Positions 1 through 7,125 of a DNA stretch of 11,575 nucleotides are shown in pieces. The stretch covers positions 1-11,575 of the forward strand of contig JBBRQD010000155.1 in assembly GCA_038227045.1 (NCBI GenBank), given 5' to 3'. Position 1 is the stretch's first letter. Each line of letters begins with the position of its first letter. The translations under genes were made by a program, and so were the position numbers. The notes under the pieces are model-generated. The model did not search any database, was not told the origin of the DNA, and saw only the letters and a list, made by a program, of their open reading frames with translations. Origin of the DNA: JANXLS01 sp038227045. GTDB lineage: Bacteria; Planctomycetota; SZUA-567; H5-PLA8.

Positions 1-54
1 GAATTTCCGGACATCTTGCCGACAACTGCATCGATTGTACGCGACCCTGTCTGC
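1..54. other. Unassigned left edge of window
   Basis: This short stretch precedes the palindromic element at 55. Several frames are open across it, including one that reaches a TGA at 58-60 formed partly by the element's end, but it is too short to recognise a protein. It could be the tail of an upstream gene or plain intergenic DNA. Confidence 0.3.
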
Positions 55-219
55 TATTGACCCGCGCATTTCTAAAGCATTGTTCTCGCTTGCGGCGGGC
101 GGCGTTGAACTTCGTTGGTCTCGCACGGCGTATCTTCCCAATACGCCTTTGCTCGACCGCCTCGTTCAACTTGCCCGGCGCGGCGCGATAATGACGCTTT
201 AGAAACGCGCGGGTCAATA
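55..219. repeat. 165-bp imperfect palindrome with TA ends, MITE-like
   Basis: The two halves are inverted copies symmetric about base 137. The outer arms begin TATTGACCCGCGC at 55-67 and end with its exact complement at 207-219. Pairing continues through TTTCTAAAGC (69-78) with few mismatches, several of them G-T compatible. Further symmetric blocks are GTTGAAC (104-110) with GTTCAAC (164-170), and GGCGTAT (127-133) with ATACGCC (141-147) around a 7-base loop. The element begins and ends with TA, as expected for a non-autonomous element mobilised by a TA-targeting transposase of the IS630/Tc1-mariner type. No transposase is present. Several frames are open through it, which symmetric stop-poor repeats often show; I do not call a protein. 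A large structured RNA or REP-type repeat is the alternative. Confidence 0.6.
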
Positions 220-390
220 AGCTGGATGTTCTCATATCGCACTTAAGTTCATGTGTTGCACCAATTTTTTGCGAGCATGAAACGGACCTGTGCGCCAGGC
301 TAAAATGGGACTTCGAATATTATTCAATAAATCTGTGTGGATTTGCGCTGCCAGCTCGATCTAAGTTGTGTTCCGTGCCGCTTATTATTT
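220..390 (+). other. Leader region upstream of the cyclase gene
   Basis: No gene is visible. A promoter for the cluster probably lies here. AT-rich candidates for a -10 element are TAAAAT at 301-306 and TATTAT at 318-323, but neither has a convincing -35 partner at the right spacing. No sigma-54 -24/-12 pair and no CRP-type palindrome was found. Confidence 0.3.
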
Positions 391-396
391 GGAGAA
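391..396 (+). promoter_or_regulatory. Ribosome binding site of the cyclase gene
   Basis: GGAGAA lies 4 to 9 bases before the ATG at 401. It fixes this start rather than the in-frame GTG at 368, which has no such sequence and would add 11 non-conserved residues before the receiver domain. Confidence 0.75.
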
Positions 397-400
397 CTTT

Positions 401-1822
401 ATGTCGAATCCCGCGACAATTATGATCGTTGACGACTCCGCCACAAACCGCATGATTCTCGAAGAAATGGTGCAGGAATTAGGGCACACGTCCGAAACTG
501 CGGTCAACGGAAAAGAAGGTCTGGACAAAATTCGTAAAAAGATGCCCGATGTGTTGTTATTGGACATCATGATGCCGATCATGAATGGCTATCAGGTATT
601 GGAAGCGCTGAAAGCCGATCCGGCGACGCGCAATCTCCCGGTGCTCGTGATTTCAGCGGTCGACGAAATGGAGAGCGTTCTTCAATGTATTAAGAATGGC
701 GCCGAAGACTATCTGCCCAAACCGTTAAACATGCTGCTCTTGAAGGCGCGCATCGGAGCCATCCTGGATCGCGTGCGGGCGCGCGAACAGGAGGAACGCC
801 TGCGCAAGGAAAGCGAATCGCGCATTCGCATGATTGTCGAGACTGCGCTGGAAGCCGTAATCGTCACCGACGACAGCGGCAAAATCGTGATTTGGAATCC
901 TCAGGCGGTGATCGCATTTGGGTACACTGCGGAAGAAGTAATCGGCAAGCCCCTTTCAACGATGGTTTTCAATGCCACGGTTCGCGAGGCGTTCGAGCAA
1001 GGCTGGCGAGAGTTCAAGACGGGAAAGCCGTGGAATCTGCTCAATCGCACCTGTGAAAGTGTCGCGATCCGCAGGGACGGCAGCGAGTTTCCGATCGAAT
1101 TGTCGATCTCGCAGGCGTCCTGGAACGAGTTGACGACTTTGAATGTCTTCATTCGCGACATCACGGAGCGCAAGAAAGCGGAGGCAGCGCTGAAGTTCGA
1201 GCAGGACAAATCCGAACGCCTGCTGCTGAACGTGTTGCCCGCGTGTATTGCGACACGGCTCAAGAACGGCGAAAATACGATCGCCGACGATTTTCCGATT
1301 GCCACCGTGTTGTTCTCCGATCTGGTGGGATTTACCAAAATCTCGGCCAAGATTTCGGCGGCCGAACTGGTGAATCTGCTTGGCGGCGTCTTCACGGAGT
1401 TCGACCGGCTGACGGCGAAATACGGGCTGGAGAAAATCAAAACCATCGGCGATGCCTTCATGGTCGCCGGCGGTTTGCCGGTGCCGCGCGCGGATCACGC
1501 CGAAGCGGTGGTGGCCATGGGCCTGGAAATGTTGACCGGCCTGGAACGCGTCACATCGCACATTCCCGAGCCGTTCAAGGCGCGTATCGGCGTTCATTCG
1601 GGCCCGGTGGTGGCTGGCGTCATCGGCACGCACAAATTCATTTACGATTTATGGGGCGACGCAGTGAACACGGCGAGCCGCATGGAATCGCATGGAATCC
1701 CGGGGCGGGTGCACATTTCCGCGGCGACGCGCGCGTTGCTGATGGACAAATTCCAATTCGAGTCGCGCGGAACGATCGAAGTCAAAGGCAAAGGCCCGAT
1801 GGAGACTTTTCTGGTAATATAG
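401..1822 (+). CDS. Response regulator-PAS-class III adenylate cyclase
   Basis: A 473-residue cytosolic protein predicted to make cyclic AMP from ATP under control of phosphorylation. Residues 6-125 form a CheY-like receiver with acidic pair D11/D12, phosphoacceptor D55 in LLLDIMMP, S85 and K107. Residues 141-260 form a PAS domain ending in the typical FIRDITERKKAE. A short helical transducer (SERLLLNVLP, 271-280) leads to the class III cyclase domain, about 300-473. Metal-binding D307 (FSDLVGFT) and D351 (KTIGDAF) are present. K347 and D416 (YDLWG) occupy the adenine-recognition positions, and N423 and R427 (NTASR) the transition-state positions. The catalytic set is therefore complete and ATP is favoured over GTP. 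The family includes CyaC-like cyanobacterial enzymes. As first gene of the cluster it is the likely output of the CheA at 7394; that pairing is inferred. Any PAS ligand is unknown. Confidence 0.92.
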   Translation: MSNPATIMIVDDSATNRMILEEMVQELGHTSETAVNGKEGLDKIRKKMPDVLLLDIMMPIMNGYQVLEALKADPATRNLPVLVISAVDEMESVLQCIKNGAEDYLPKPLNMLLLKARIGAILDRVRAREQEERLRKESESRIRMIVETALEAVIVTDDSGKIVIWNPQAVIAFGYTAEEVIGKPLSTMVFNATVREAFEQGWREFKTGKPWNLLNRTCESVAIRRDGSEFPIELSISQASWNELTTLNVFIRDITERKKAEAALKFEQDKSERLLLNVLPACIATRLKNGENTIADDFPIATVLFSDLVGFTKISAKISAAELVNLLGGVFTEFDRLTAKYGLEKIKTIGDAFMVAGGLPVPRADHAEAVVAMGLEMLTGLERVTSHIPEPFKARIGVHSGPVVAGVIGTHKFIYDLWGDAVNTASRMESHGIPGRVHISAATRALLMDKFQFESRGTIEVKGKGPMETFLVI

Positions 1823-1838
1823 AGTTGCACGTTTCTGC

Positions 1839-1885
1839 ACCACGGAGTCACAGATAAGTGCATTCCATCTCTGTGACTCTGTGGT
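1839..1885 (+). repeat. 16-bp stem-loop between cyclase and unknown gene
   Basis: ACCACGGAGTCACAGA (1839-1854) pairs with 1870-1885 over 16 positions. The only non-Watson-Crick pair is a G-T at 1844/1880, and the loop is 15 bases. It lies between the cyclase stop and the next start codon. The ACCAC-GAGTCACAGA wording resembles a dispersed repeat that I recall from several environmental bacterial genomes. No T-run follows, so it is not a standard terminator. It could stabilise or process the mRNA, or weaken read-through. Confidence 0.7.
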
Positions 1886-1895
1886 TATTTATTCA

Positions 1896-1901
1896 AAGGA
1901 G
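1896..1901 (+). promoter_or_regulatory. Closely spaced ribosome binding site of the unknown gene
   Basis: AAGGAG ends only 3 bases before the ATG at 1905, closer than usual. It supports the ATG at 1905 over the in-frame GTG at 1881, which lies inside the stem-loop at 1839-1885. The short spacing and nearby hairpin could lower translation. Confidence 0.55.
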
Positions 1902-1904
1902 TTT

Positions 1905-2606
1905 ATGTCAAATCCAATTCATATCGACTACACGTTTAAATTCAAAGACGGACAGAGTCGCCAATTCTGCACCGCGCTTGACGGCGATACCCTCGCCATT
2001 GTGCCCAAGAACGTTGAGCCGCTGCCGGAATGGACAATGCTCTCGTTTCAGCAATGCCCGGGCTGTCCGTTGAATTCAGCAACCCATCCGCGCTGCCCGG
2101 TGGCGGTCAATCTGGTCGAGATCGCGGAGTTCTTCAAAGAGTATTGTTCTTATGAAGAAGTGGAAGTGACGGTCTCCACGGACAAGAGGTCGTTTGTCAA
2201 ACAAACGTCGGCCGAAGAAGGGCTCGCGTCGCTTCTGGAAATATATTTGGCAGGCAGCGATTGTCCGACAATGGACAAAATGCGTCCGGGGCTTGACAAT
2301 TATTTGCCATTTTCCACCCCAGCGGAGGCAACCTATCGATTTCTAGCCATTTATTTAACGGAACAGTATTTGCTTCGAAAAAATGGCAAGCCCGACGATA
2401 TGGACGTAGAGCGATTGCCCGCGTTTTTAAAAGAGATGCAGGAGACAGTCGCCGCATTCCTCCAACGAGTGAAGGCGATTGAAAAGAAAGACGCGCTTCG
2501 CAATTCAATGGTTCTCATTTCCAATTTGATTTCCATCGCGGGGCGTGCTATTGAAGCGAAAAAATTGCAACGTATTGAGACCATTTTTCTGCCGGATTTA
2601 AAATAA
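1905..2606 (+). CDS. Unknown cysteine-motif protein in chemosensory cluster
   Basis: A 233-residue soluble protein of unknown function with no signal peptide or membrane segment. The N-terminal part (1-95) looks beta-rich. It carries a compact motif at 48-70: C51-P-G-C54-P-L, H61, C64-P-V-A-V-N-L. A further Cys-Pro lies at C120, with other cysteines at C22 and C81. The C-terminal half (about 137-225) looks helical. I recall uncharacterised proteins with the same CPxCPL and CPVAVNL signature beside bacterial signalling genes (possibly the family called DUF6901), but cannot confirm this. C51, C54, C64 and C120 could bind zinc or an iron-sulfur cluster; this is a guess from spacing. Its place between the cyclase and cheW suggests it works with the array or its output. 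The start at 1905 follows AAGGAG. Confidence 0.8.
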   Translation: MSNPIHIDYTFKFKDGQSRQFCTALDGDTLAIVPKNVEPLPEWTMLSFQQCPGCPLNSATHPRCPVAVNLVEIAEFFKEYCSYEEVEVTVSTDKRSFVKQTSAEEGLASLLEIYLAGSDCPTMDKMRPGLDNYLPFSTPAEATYRFLAIYLTEQYLLRKNGKPDDMDVERLPAFLKEMQETVAAFLQRVKAIEKKDALRNSMVLISNLISIAGRAIEAKKLQRIETIFLPDLK

Positions 2607-2636
2607 ACGCACGTCATCAACAAGAGGGGTTTATGC

Positions 2637-3158
2637 ATGGCCAAGTACACACAGGGTTTATCTCCCTGGATTATCCTCCGTGTCGACCGGCTCGAATATG
2701 CGCTTCATATTGACGTCATCGTGGAAGTAATTCGCATGGTGGCCGTACGCCCGTTGCCGGATGCGTATCCGTGGATTGCCGGCATCATGAACATCCGGGG
2801 CCGCGGCGTGCCGGTCATGGACCTTCGCAAGCGGCTGGGCATGCCGGCGATGCCGTACATGCCCAATATGATCATAGTAGTGATTGAAGTCGAAGGGCAT
2901 CCGCTGGGTCTCATTGTCGACCAGGCCGTGGAATTCCTCTCGATTCCCCCCGAAACAATCCGGCCTCCGGATCGGGTCAGCGGCGACGCGAGCATTCTAT
3001 CGGGCGTCGCGCACGCGGGGGAGCGTCTCATCCTGATCCTGGATCCGCGCTGTCTCGTGGCTTTAGAGTCGCGCAATAATCAGCTCCCGGCTCCGGAGTC
3101 GCGCAACCTGCTCGCGGCTCCAGCAGCTCAAAGTAGATTAATGCCGGGAGTTTTATGA
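2637..3158 (+). CDS. CheW-like coupling protein, first copy
   Basis: A 173-residue cytosolic scaffold of the SH3-like CheW fold that links receptors to the CheA kinase. The core spans about residues 10-145. The strongest signature is NIRGRGVPVMDLRKRLG at 52-68, the CheW consensus, followed by LGLIVDQ (90-96) and LILILDP (131-137). GAGG at 2624-2627 supports ATG 2637; the ATG at 2633 is in another frame. Residues 144-163 form a two-unit imperfect 10-residue repeat beginning ESRN, encoded by a 30-bp tandem duplication, which extends the tail beyond a normal CheW. The last bases overlap the cheR start (ATGA), so the two are translationally coupled. By part list it corresponds to WspB or WspD; which one cannot be decided here. 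Confidence 0.93.
   Translation: MAKYTQGLSPWIILRVDRLEYALHIDVIVEVIRMVAVRPLPDAYPWIAGIMNIRGRGVPVMDLRKRLGMPAMPYMPNMIIVVIEVEGHPLGLIVDQAVEFLSIPPETIRPPDRVSGDASILSGVAHAGERLILILDPRCLVALESRNNQLPAPESRNLLAAPAAQSRLMPGVL
3066..3125 (+). repeat. 30-bp imperfect tandem duplication in the cheW tail
   Basis: GAGTCGCGCAA occurs at 3066-3076 and again at 3096-3106, and CGGCTCC also recurs at the same 30-base period (3088-3094 and, as GCGGCTCC, at 3114-3121). The duplication is in frame and adds about ten residues to the C-terminus of the first CheW. Confidence 0.65.
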
Positions 3159-4660
3159 TTAAGACCCTGGCACTCCACCCCACTGAGCTGGCGCTCTTTG
3201 AAGAACTCATCCATAAGAAGAGCGGGATGGTGCTGAAAACGCGCCATGACGATTTATTGTCGCATTTAAGCGAGTTGATGAAAGAAACAGAATCCCACTC
3301 GGCAATGGAACTTTATCAGTTGCTCTCCAATGATTGGAAGGGCGGCCGGCATCTGACACACCTGATCAATACCTTGACGATCGGAGAGACGCACTTTTTT
3401 CGCAACGTGCCTCAATTCGAGGCGCTCGAGCGGCATATCCTGCCGGACTTGATTGAACGCAACCGCGTGACGAAAGAATTGCGGATCTGGAGCGCGGGAT
3501 GCGCGACGGGCGAAGAACCTTATTCCATCGCCATTCTTTTGCACAAGCTGATTCCGGACTTGGCGACGTGGAAGATTCATCTTCTGGCCACGGACATCAA
3601 CGAGGATGCCCTGGAAAAGGCGCGAGTCGGTCTTTACGGAAACTGGTCGTTCCGCCAGATTCCGGAACACGTGATGGAGCGTAACTTCGTTCCCTGCGAC
3701 AAGAAGTTCAAGATTCTGCCGCATGTCACCGGCATGGTCACGTTCGCACCGCTCAATTTGGTCGCGCCCAACTATCCGATGCCCTTCAATCAAGCGGCGA
3801 GCATGGATCTGATTTTGTGCCGCAACGTCTTCATTTACTTCGATGAGGCGACCATCGGCAGCATCGTCAAGAAGTTCCATTCCGTGCTGGCCGGCACGGG
3901 CTGGCTGGTGGTCGGACACTCCGAACCCTCCCAGGCGCTTTTTGGCGATTTCGCACCGTGCGATTTTCCGGGCACCGTCGTTTACCGCAAGACCCCCTTG
4001 CCTGGAGCGCCGGTGGTGCGGCAGGCTGTCTCAGACACTTCCACCCCGGCAAGCGTTTCCAACCCTGCGAATGTGGATATATGGGCGCAATCGACGCCTG
4101 TCTCCTCCACCGCTGTGCCCTATCGTAGTCCGTATTCGAAACCGTTGCCTGAAAATGGCGCGCATGATCCCCTGCCCACATGTGCAGAAATTGAAACGTG
4201 GATTGCGGAGCGGCGCCTGGACGCGGCGCAGTCGGCCTTGACGCGGATGCTGCATGAAAATCCGAACGATGCCCGGGCGAACTTCCTCAAGGCTCGCATT
4301 CACGCCAAGCGCATGGAATGGGATCTGGCGCGATCCTCGATCGAACGCGCGCTCGCGGCGAACTCCCTGGATGCGGAGTCGCACTTTCTGCACGGGCAAA
4401 TCCTGAACGAACAAGGCGAAACGGATGCAGCTTATGAAGCGTGCCGTCGCTGTGCGTTTCTCAATCCGGAGTTCGTTCTCGCGCATTGCCTGATGGTCCT
4501 TCTGCTCAAGAAAATAGGTCATCTTCCGCAAGCTCAAAAGGCGATGGAACGGGTTTCGCATTGTCTCGAACACAAGACGCAAGAGGAACTCATACTGGGC
4601 GGCGACGGAATGACGGCGGGAAGCGTAAGGGGCTTGATTGCCAATTGGAGGTGCGCGTAA
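3155..4660 (+). CDS. CheR-type receptor methyltransferase with TPR tail
   Basis: A 501-residue cytosolic enzyme predicted to methylate glutamates on the MCP with S-adenosylmethionine, setting adaptation. The helical CheR N-terminal domain is about residues 8-85, with TLTIGETHFFRN at 73-84. The SAM-binding domain is about 86-278. Its motifs are WSAGCATGEEPYS (112-124), LLATDINEDALEKA (143-156) and LCRNVFIYFD (221-230), all typical of CheR. A Pro/Ser-rich linker (about 281-342) leads to about three TPR-like helix pairs (343-470), for example RANFLKARIHAKRMEWDLA. This layout matches WspC and FrzF-like CheRs. GGGAG at 3146-3150 precedes the ATG, which overlaps the cheW stop by 4 bp. The MCP here shows no CheR-tethering pentapeptide, so the TPR part may do the docking; this is inferred. 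Confidence 0.95.
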   Translation: MIKTLALHPTELALFEELIHKKSGMVLKTRHDDLLSHLSELMKETESHSAMELYQLLSNDWKGGRHLTHLINTLTIGETHFFRNVPQFEALERHILPDLIERNRVTKELRIWSAGCATGEEPYSIAILLHKLIPDLATWKIHLLATDINEDALEKARVGLYGNWSFRQIPEHVMERNFVPCDKKFKILPHVTGMVTFAPLNLVAPNYPMPFNQAASMDLILCRNVFIYFDEATIGSIVKKFHSVLAGTGWLVVGHSEPSQALFGDFAPCDFPGTVVYRKTPLPGAPVVRQAVSDTSTPASVSNPANVDIWAQSTPVSSTAVPYRSPYSKPLPENGAHDPLPTCAEIETWIAERRLDAAQSALTRMLHENPNDARANFLKARIHAKRMEWDLARSSIERALAANSLDAESHFLHGQILNEQGETDAAYEACRRCAFLNPEFVLAHCLMVLLLKKIGHLPQAQKAMERVSHCLEHKTQEELILGGDGMTAGSVRGLIANWRCA

Positions 4661-5214
4661 TGGACGATGAAATGACCCTTACAGAGAAAGAAATTCAGCG
4701 CATTCTGGAGGATCGCGCGCGCGAACTGGCCCGCTTGCCCAAGCTCAAGGGCGCTGCGGGCGTCGCAATTCAAGAATTTCTGATCCTCGAGGTCGGCAAT
4801 GAATTCTATGGCGTGCACATCGAGAGCGTGCAGGAAATTCAGATGCTCAAGGGCCTGGCGGCGGTGCCGGGTACGCCGGATTTCTGGGCGGGTCTGATCA
4901 ATTTGCGAGGCCGTCTGGTTGCGGCCATGGATTTGAGATGCTACCTGGGCCTCGCACAGCGAGGATCGGCTGCCAATGCAGCGTATTCGCGCGTGGTCAT
5001 CGTCAACGTCGCGGACATGCTCATTGCGCTGCTGGTCAACGAAGTGAAGAATGTGCGGCGTTTTGGAAACGACTCGTTGCGGCCGCCCGTGAAAGATTTG
5101 GGGCGAACCGCAGCCGGCATTGTCACGGCGATTACGCCGGATCTGATCTCCATCCTGGATCTGGACGCACTTCTTGCCGATTCGAGGATCATGGTGGACG
5201 AGCAACACGAATAG
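4660..5214 (+). CDS. CheW-like coupling protein, second copy
   Basis: A 184-residue CheW-fold adaptor. A charged helical extension occupies residues 1-35, and the CheW core about 37-174, with the consensus INLRGRLVAAMDLRCYLGL at 80-98 and LIALLVNEVKNVRRF at 121-135. The ATG shares its A with the cheR stop (TAATG), and GGAGG at 4647-4651 lies 8 bases upstream, so translation is coupled to cheR. An in-frame open stretch continues upstream inside cheR but is not needed. Two CheWs of different sequence flanking a CheR-TPR are the wspB-wspC-wspD arrangement. The two copies are clearly diverged, so they are unlikely to be a recent duplication and may bind different partners (receptor against kinase); this is inference. 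Confidence 0.94.
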   Translation: MDDEMTLTEKEIQRILEDRARELARLPKLKGAAGVAIQEFLILEVGNEFYGVHIESVQEIQMLKGLAAVPGTPDFWAGLINLRGRLVAAMDLRCYLGLAQRGSAANAAYSRVVIVNVADMLIALLVNEVKNVRRFGNDSLRPPVKDLGRTAAGIVTAITPDLISILDLDALLADSRIMVDEQHE

Positions 5215-5276
5215 CACTCTGGCTTTATTTGGATTTTTGACTATTTACTGCGGTACTCTTTTTAGGAGAACTTGAA

Positions 5277-7055
5277 ATGTCTTGGTTTAAGAATCTTCCG
5301 ATCCGCTCGAAGTTGACGCTCAGTTTTTCAGTCGTTTTGGCCATGTTTGTGGCACTGGGAGTGGCATCGCTGCTGCTCATGGAACGGATGAACGACAATC
5401 TCGTGAAAACGGAGAGCGTCCATCTCGCCAATATTAAAGCCACGTCGGACATCAACACCAACACATCGGACTTTCGCATCGGCGAAATCCAGCACATTCT
5501 GTCCACCGAAGACAGCGAGATGCTGAAATACGAAAAGGAAATGGAACAAAAGCTGAAAGACATCAAGGCCAACGAAGAAATTTACAAAGCCAATTTGAGC
5601 ACGGCTACTCCGGAAGAGAAGATGGCGTGGGATAAGTTCAAAACGAATTGGAACACGTATTTGGAAGAGCACGCGGAAGTGGAAAAACTTTCCAAGACCA
5701 ATAAAAACGAAGAAGCGAAGAAGTTGGTCCGCGGCAAGTCGCAGAAGCTGTTCGACGATGCCAGCGATGCGCTGCTAACCGTGATCAAGATCAATTCCGA
5801 CAATGCGGCCAAATCGAAGACCAATGCCGCGGAGACGCATCACTTTGCCATTCTCTTGACCGTGGCGCTGCTGGTGGGTGGTTTAGTGTTCAGCATGATG
5901 ATGGCGCGGGCGTTGAGCAACGGCATTGCCCTGCCCCTGACGAAACTCGCCACAGTCTCGCAGAAGATTTCAGAAGGTGACACCAATCAGGAAATCACCG
6001 TCGAGAGCACCGACGAAATCGGCAAGCTCTTCGGCTCGTTCCAAAACCTGATCCAGTATTTCAAAGGAATCTCAGATGCCGCCGGAAACCTGGCCCAAGG
6101 CGATTTGACCATCAAGGTAAAAGCCAAGTCGGATCGGGATACGCTCTCCAACAGTTTCAACGCCATGGCAGAGAAACTGCGACGTAACGCGCAGATGGAG
6201 AAGGAAGTACAAGCCTCGCTGCACGAAGGCACGCAGAGCATCAGTTCGGCGACCAGCCAGATCTTCGCGACCGTCAGCGAACAGACCAGCAGCGCCCAGG
6301 AACAAGCCGCCGCCGTGTCGGAGACGTCCTCAACAGTGGAGGAACTGCGCTCGACATCGGAGATGACCGCGCGCAAGTCAGTTGAAGTATCGCAGATCGC
6401 CCAGTCAGCCGTGCAAATCGGACAGGACGGCGCATTGGCCGTCGAAAACATCATGAAAGGGATGCAAAGCATTCGCGAGAAAGTGGAAGCCATCGCGCAG
6501 AACATTCTGACGCTCTCCGAACAAACGCAGCAGATCGGCGAGATCACGACGGCGGTCAACGACATCGCCGATCAGTCCAATATCCTCTCGTTAAACGCCA
6601 CGATCGAAGCGGCGCGCGCCGGAGAGCAGGGCAAAGGCTTCGCCGTGGTCGCCGAAGAAGTGCGCAATTTAGCCGAGCAGTCGAAGCAATCCACCGCGAA
6701 AGTCCGCACGATCCTGGGCGAAATCCAAAAGGCCACCAACGCGGTGGTGATGGCCAGCGAACAGGGCACGAAGGGCGTGGAAACGGGGATGGTGCTGGCG
6801 GAGAAAGCCGGAGACGTCATCCGCAAACTCGGCGAAAACATCCGTTTGGCGGCGCAGTCCGTGCAGCAGATTACGGCTTCCGCCAATCAGCAGAATGTCG
6901 GCATGGACCAGATTTCGCAGGCGATGCGGGAGATCGATCAATCCACCAAGCAGTTTGTATCCGGCGCACGGGAATTGGAGTCCGCCGCCAGTGGGCTCAA
7001 CAAGCTCGCAGGCCAGCTCAAGGCGACCACGGATTCATTTAAAGGAACGCGCTAG
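5277..7055 (+). CDS. Methyl-accepting chemotaxis protein, four-helix sensor, two HAMP units
   Basis: A 592-residue inner-membrane receptor. Transmembrane helix 1 is about residues 12-34 and helix 2 about 189-210. Between them lies a roughly 150-residue, highly charged, all-helical periplasmic domain of the 4HB_MCP kind. A HAMP unit follows at about 211-263 (ALPLTKLA, TDEIGKL), then a second HAMP-like unit at about 264-304 (GNLAQGDLTI, SFNAMAEKL). The signalling coiled coil runs from about 310 to 585, with the kinase-contact hairpin at 428-465 (NDIADQSNILSLNATIEAAR, EQGKGFAVVAEEVRNLAEQS). The C-terminus ends SFKGTR without an NWETF-type CheR tether. AGGAG at 5264-5268 sits 8 bases before the ATG. 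It is the only receptor in the cluster and corresponds to WspA. The stimulus is unknown; the 4HB domain gives no ligand clue. Confidence 0.96.
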   Translation: MSWFKNLPIRSKLTLSFSVVLAMFVALGVASLLLMERMNDNLVKTESVHLANIKATSDINTNTSDFRIGEIQHILSTEDSEMLKYEKEMEQKLKDIKANEEIYKANLSTATPEEKMAWDKFKTNWNTYLEEHAEVEKLSKTNKNEEAKKLVRGKSQKLFDDASDALLTVIKINSDNAAKSKTNAAETHHFAILLTVALLVGGLVFSMMMARALSNGIALPLTKLATVSQKISEGDTNQEITVESTDEIGKLFGSFQNLIQYFKGISDAAGNLAQGDLTIKVKAKSDRDTLSNSFNAMAEKLRRNAQMEKEVQASLHEGTQSISSATSQIFATVSEQTSSAQEQAAAVSETSSTVEELRSTSEMTARKSVEVSQIAQSAVQIGQDGALAVENIMKGMQSIREKVEAIAQNILTLSEQTQQIGEITTAVNDIADQSNILSLNATIEAARAGEQGKGFAVVAEEVRNLAEQSKQSTAKVRTILGEIQKATNAVVMASEQGTKGVETGMVLAEKAGDVIRKLGENIRLAAQSVQQITASANQQNVGMDQISQAMREIDQSTKQFVSGARELESAASGLNKLAGQLKATTDSFKGTR

Positions 7056-7064
7056 CGATTAATT

Positions 7065-7089
7065 CCCCTCTCCCCTTGGGTGAGAGGGG
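7065..7089. repeat. Hairpin just after the MCP stop, CCCCTCTC/GAGAGGGG
   Basis: CCCCTCTC (7065-7072) pairs perfectly with GAGAGGGG (7082-7089) around a 9-base loop, starting 9 bases after the MCP stop codon. It could slow transcription or protect the 3' end, but no T-run follows. Similar CCCCTCTCCC...GAGAGGGG strings are common dispersed repeats in bacterial genomes. Confidence 0.6.
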
Positions 7090-7125
7090 GTAGGGGATAG
7101 GCGTACATTTAAGCAGTTGCGTTTG

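Noticed and set aside
2..202. Protein encoded through the palindromic element
   Set aside because: Several frames on both strands are open over the same DNA, mirrored by the symmetry of the repeat, and none has a start codon with a ribosome binding site or a recognisable family.
340..360. Sigma-54 promoter upstream of the cyclase (GG and GC elements)
   Set aside because: The spacing between the GG and GC is one base off and the surrounding consensus is poor.
368..400. GTG start giving a longer cyclase
   Set aside because: No ribosome binding site precedes it, while GGAG is well placed for the ATG at 401.
1845..1885. CRP/cAMP-receptor binding site from the TCACA and TGTGA words
   Set aside because: The half sites face the wrong way (TCACA before TGTGA) and are about 20 bases apart, not TGTGA-N6-TCACA. 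They are simply parts of the hairpin arms.
4441..4659. Longer second CheW starting inside cheR
   Set aside because: The extension overlaps the real TPR coding frame of CheR, and a GGAGG sits correctly for the ATG at 4660.
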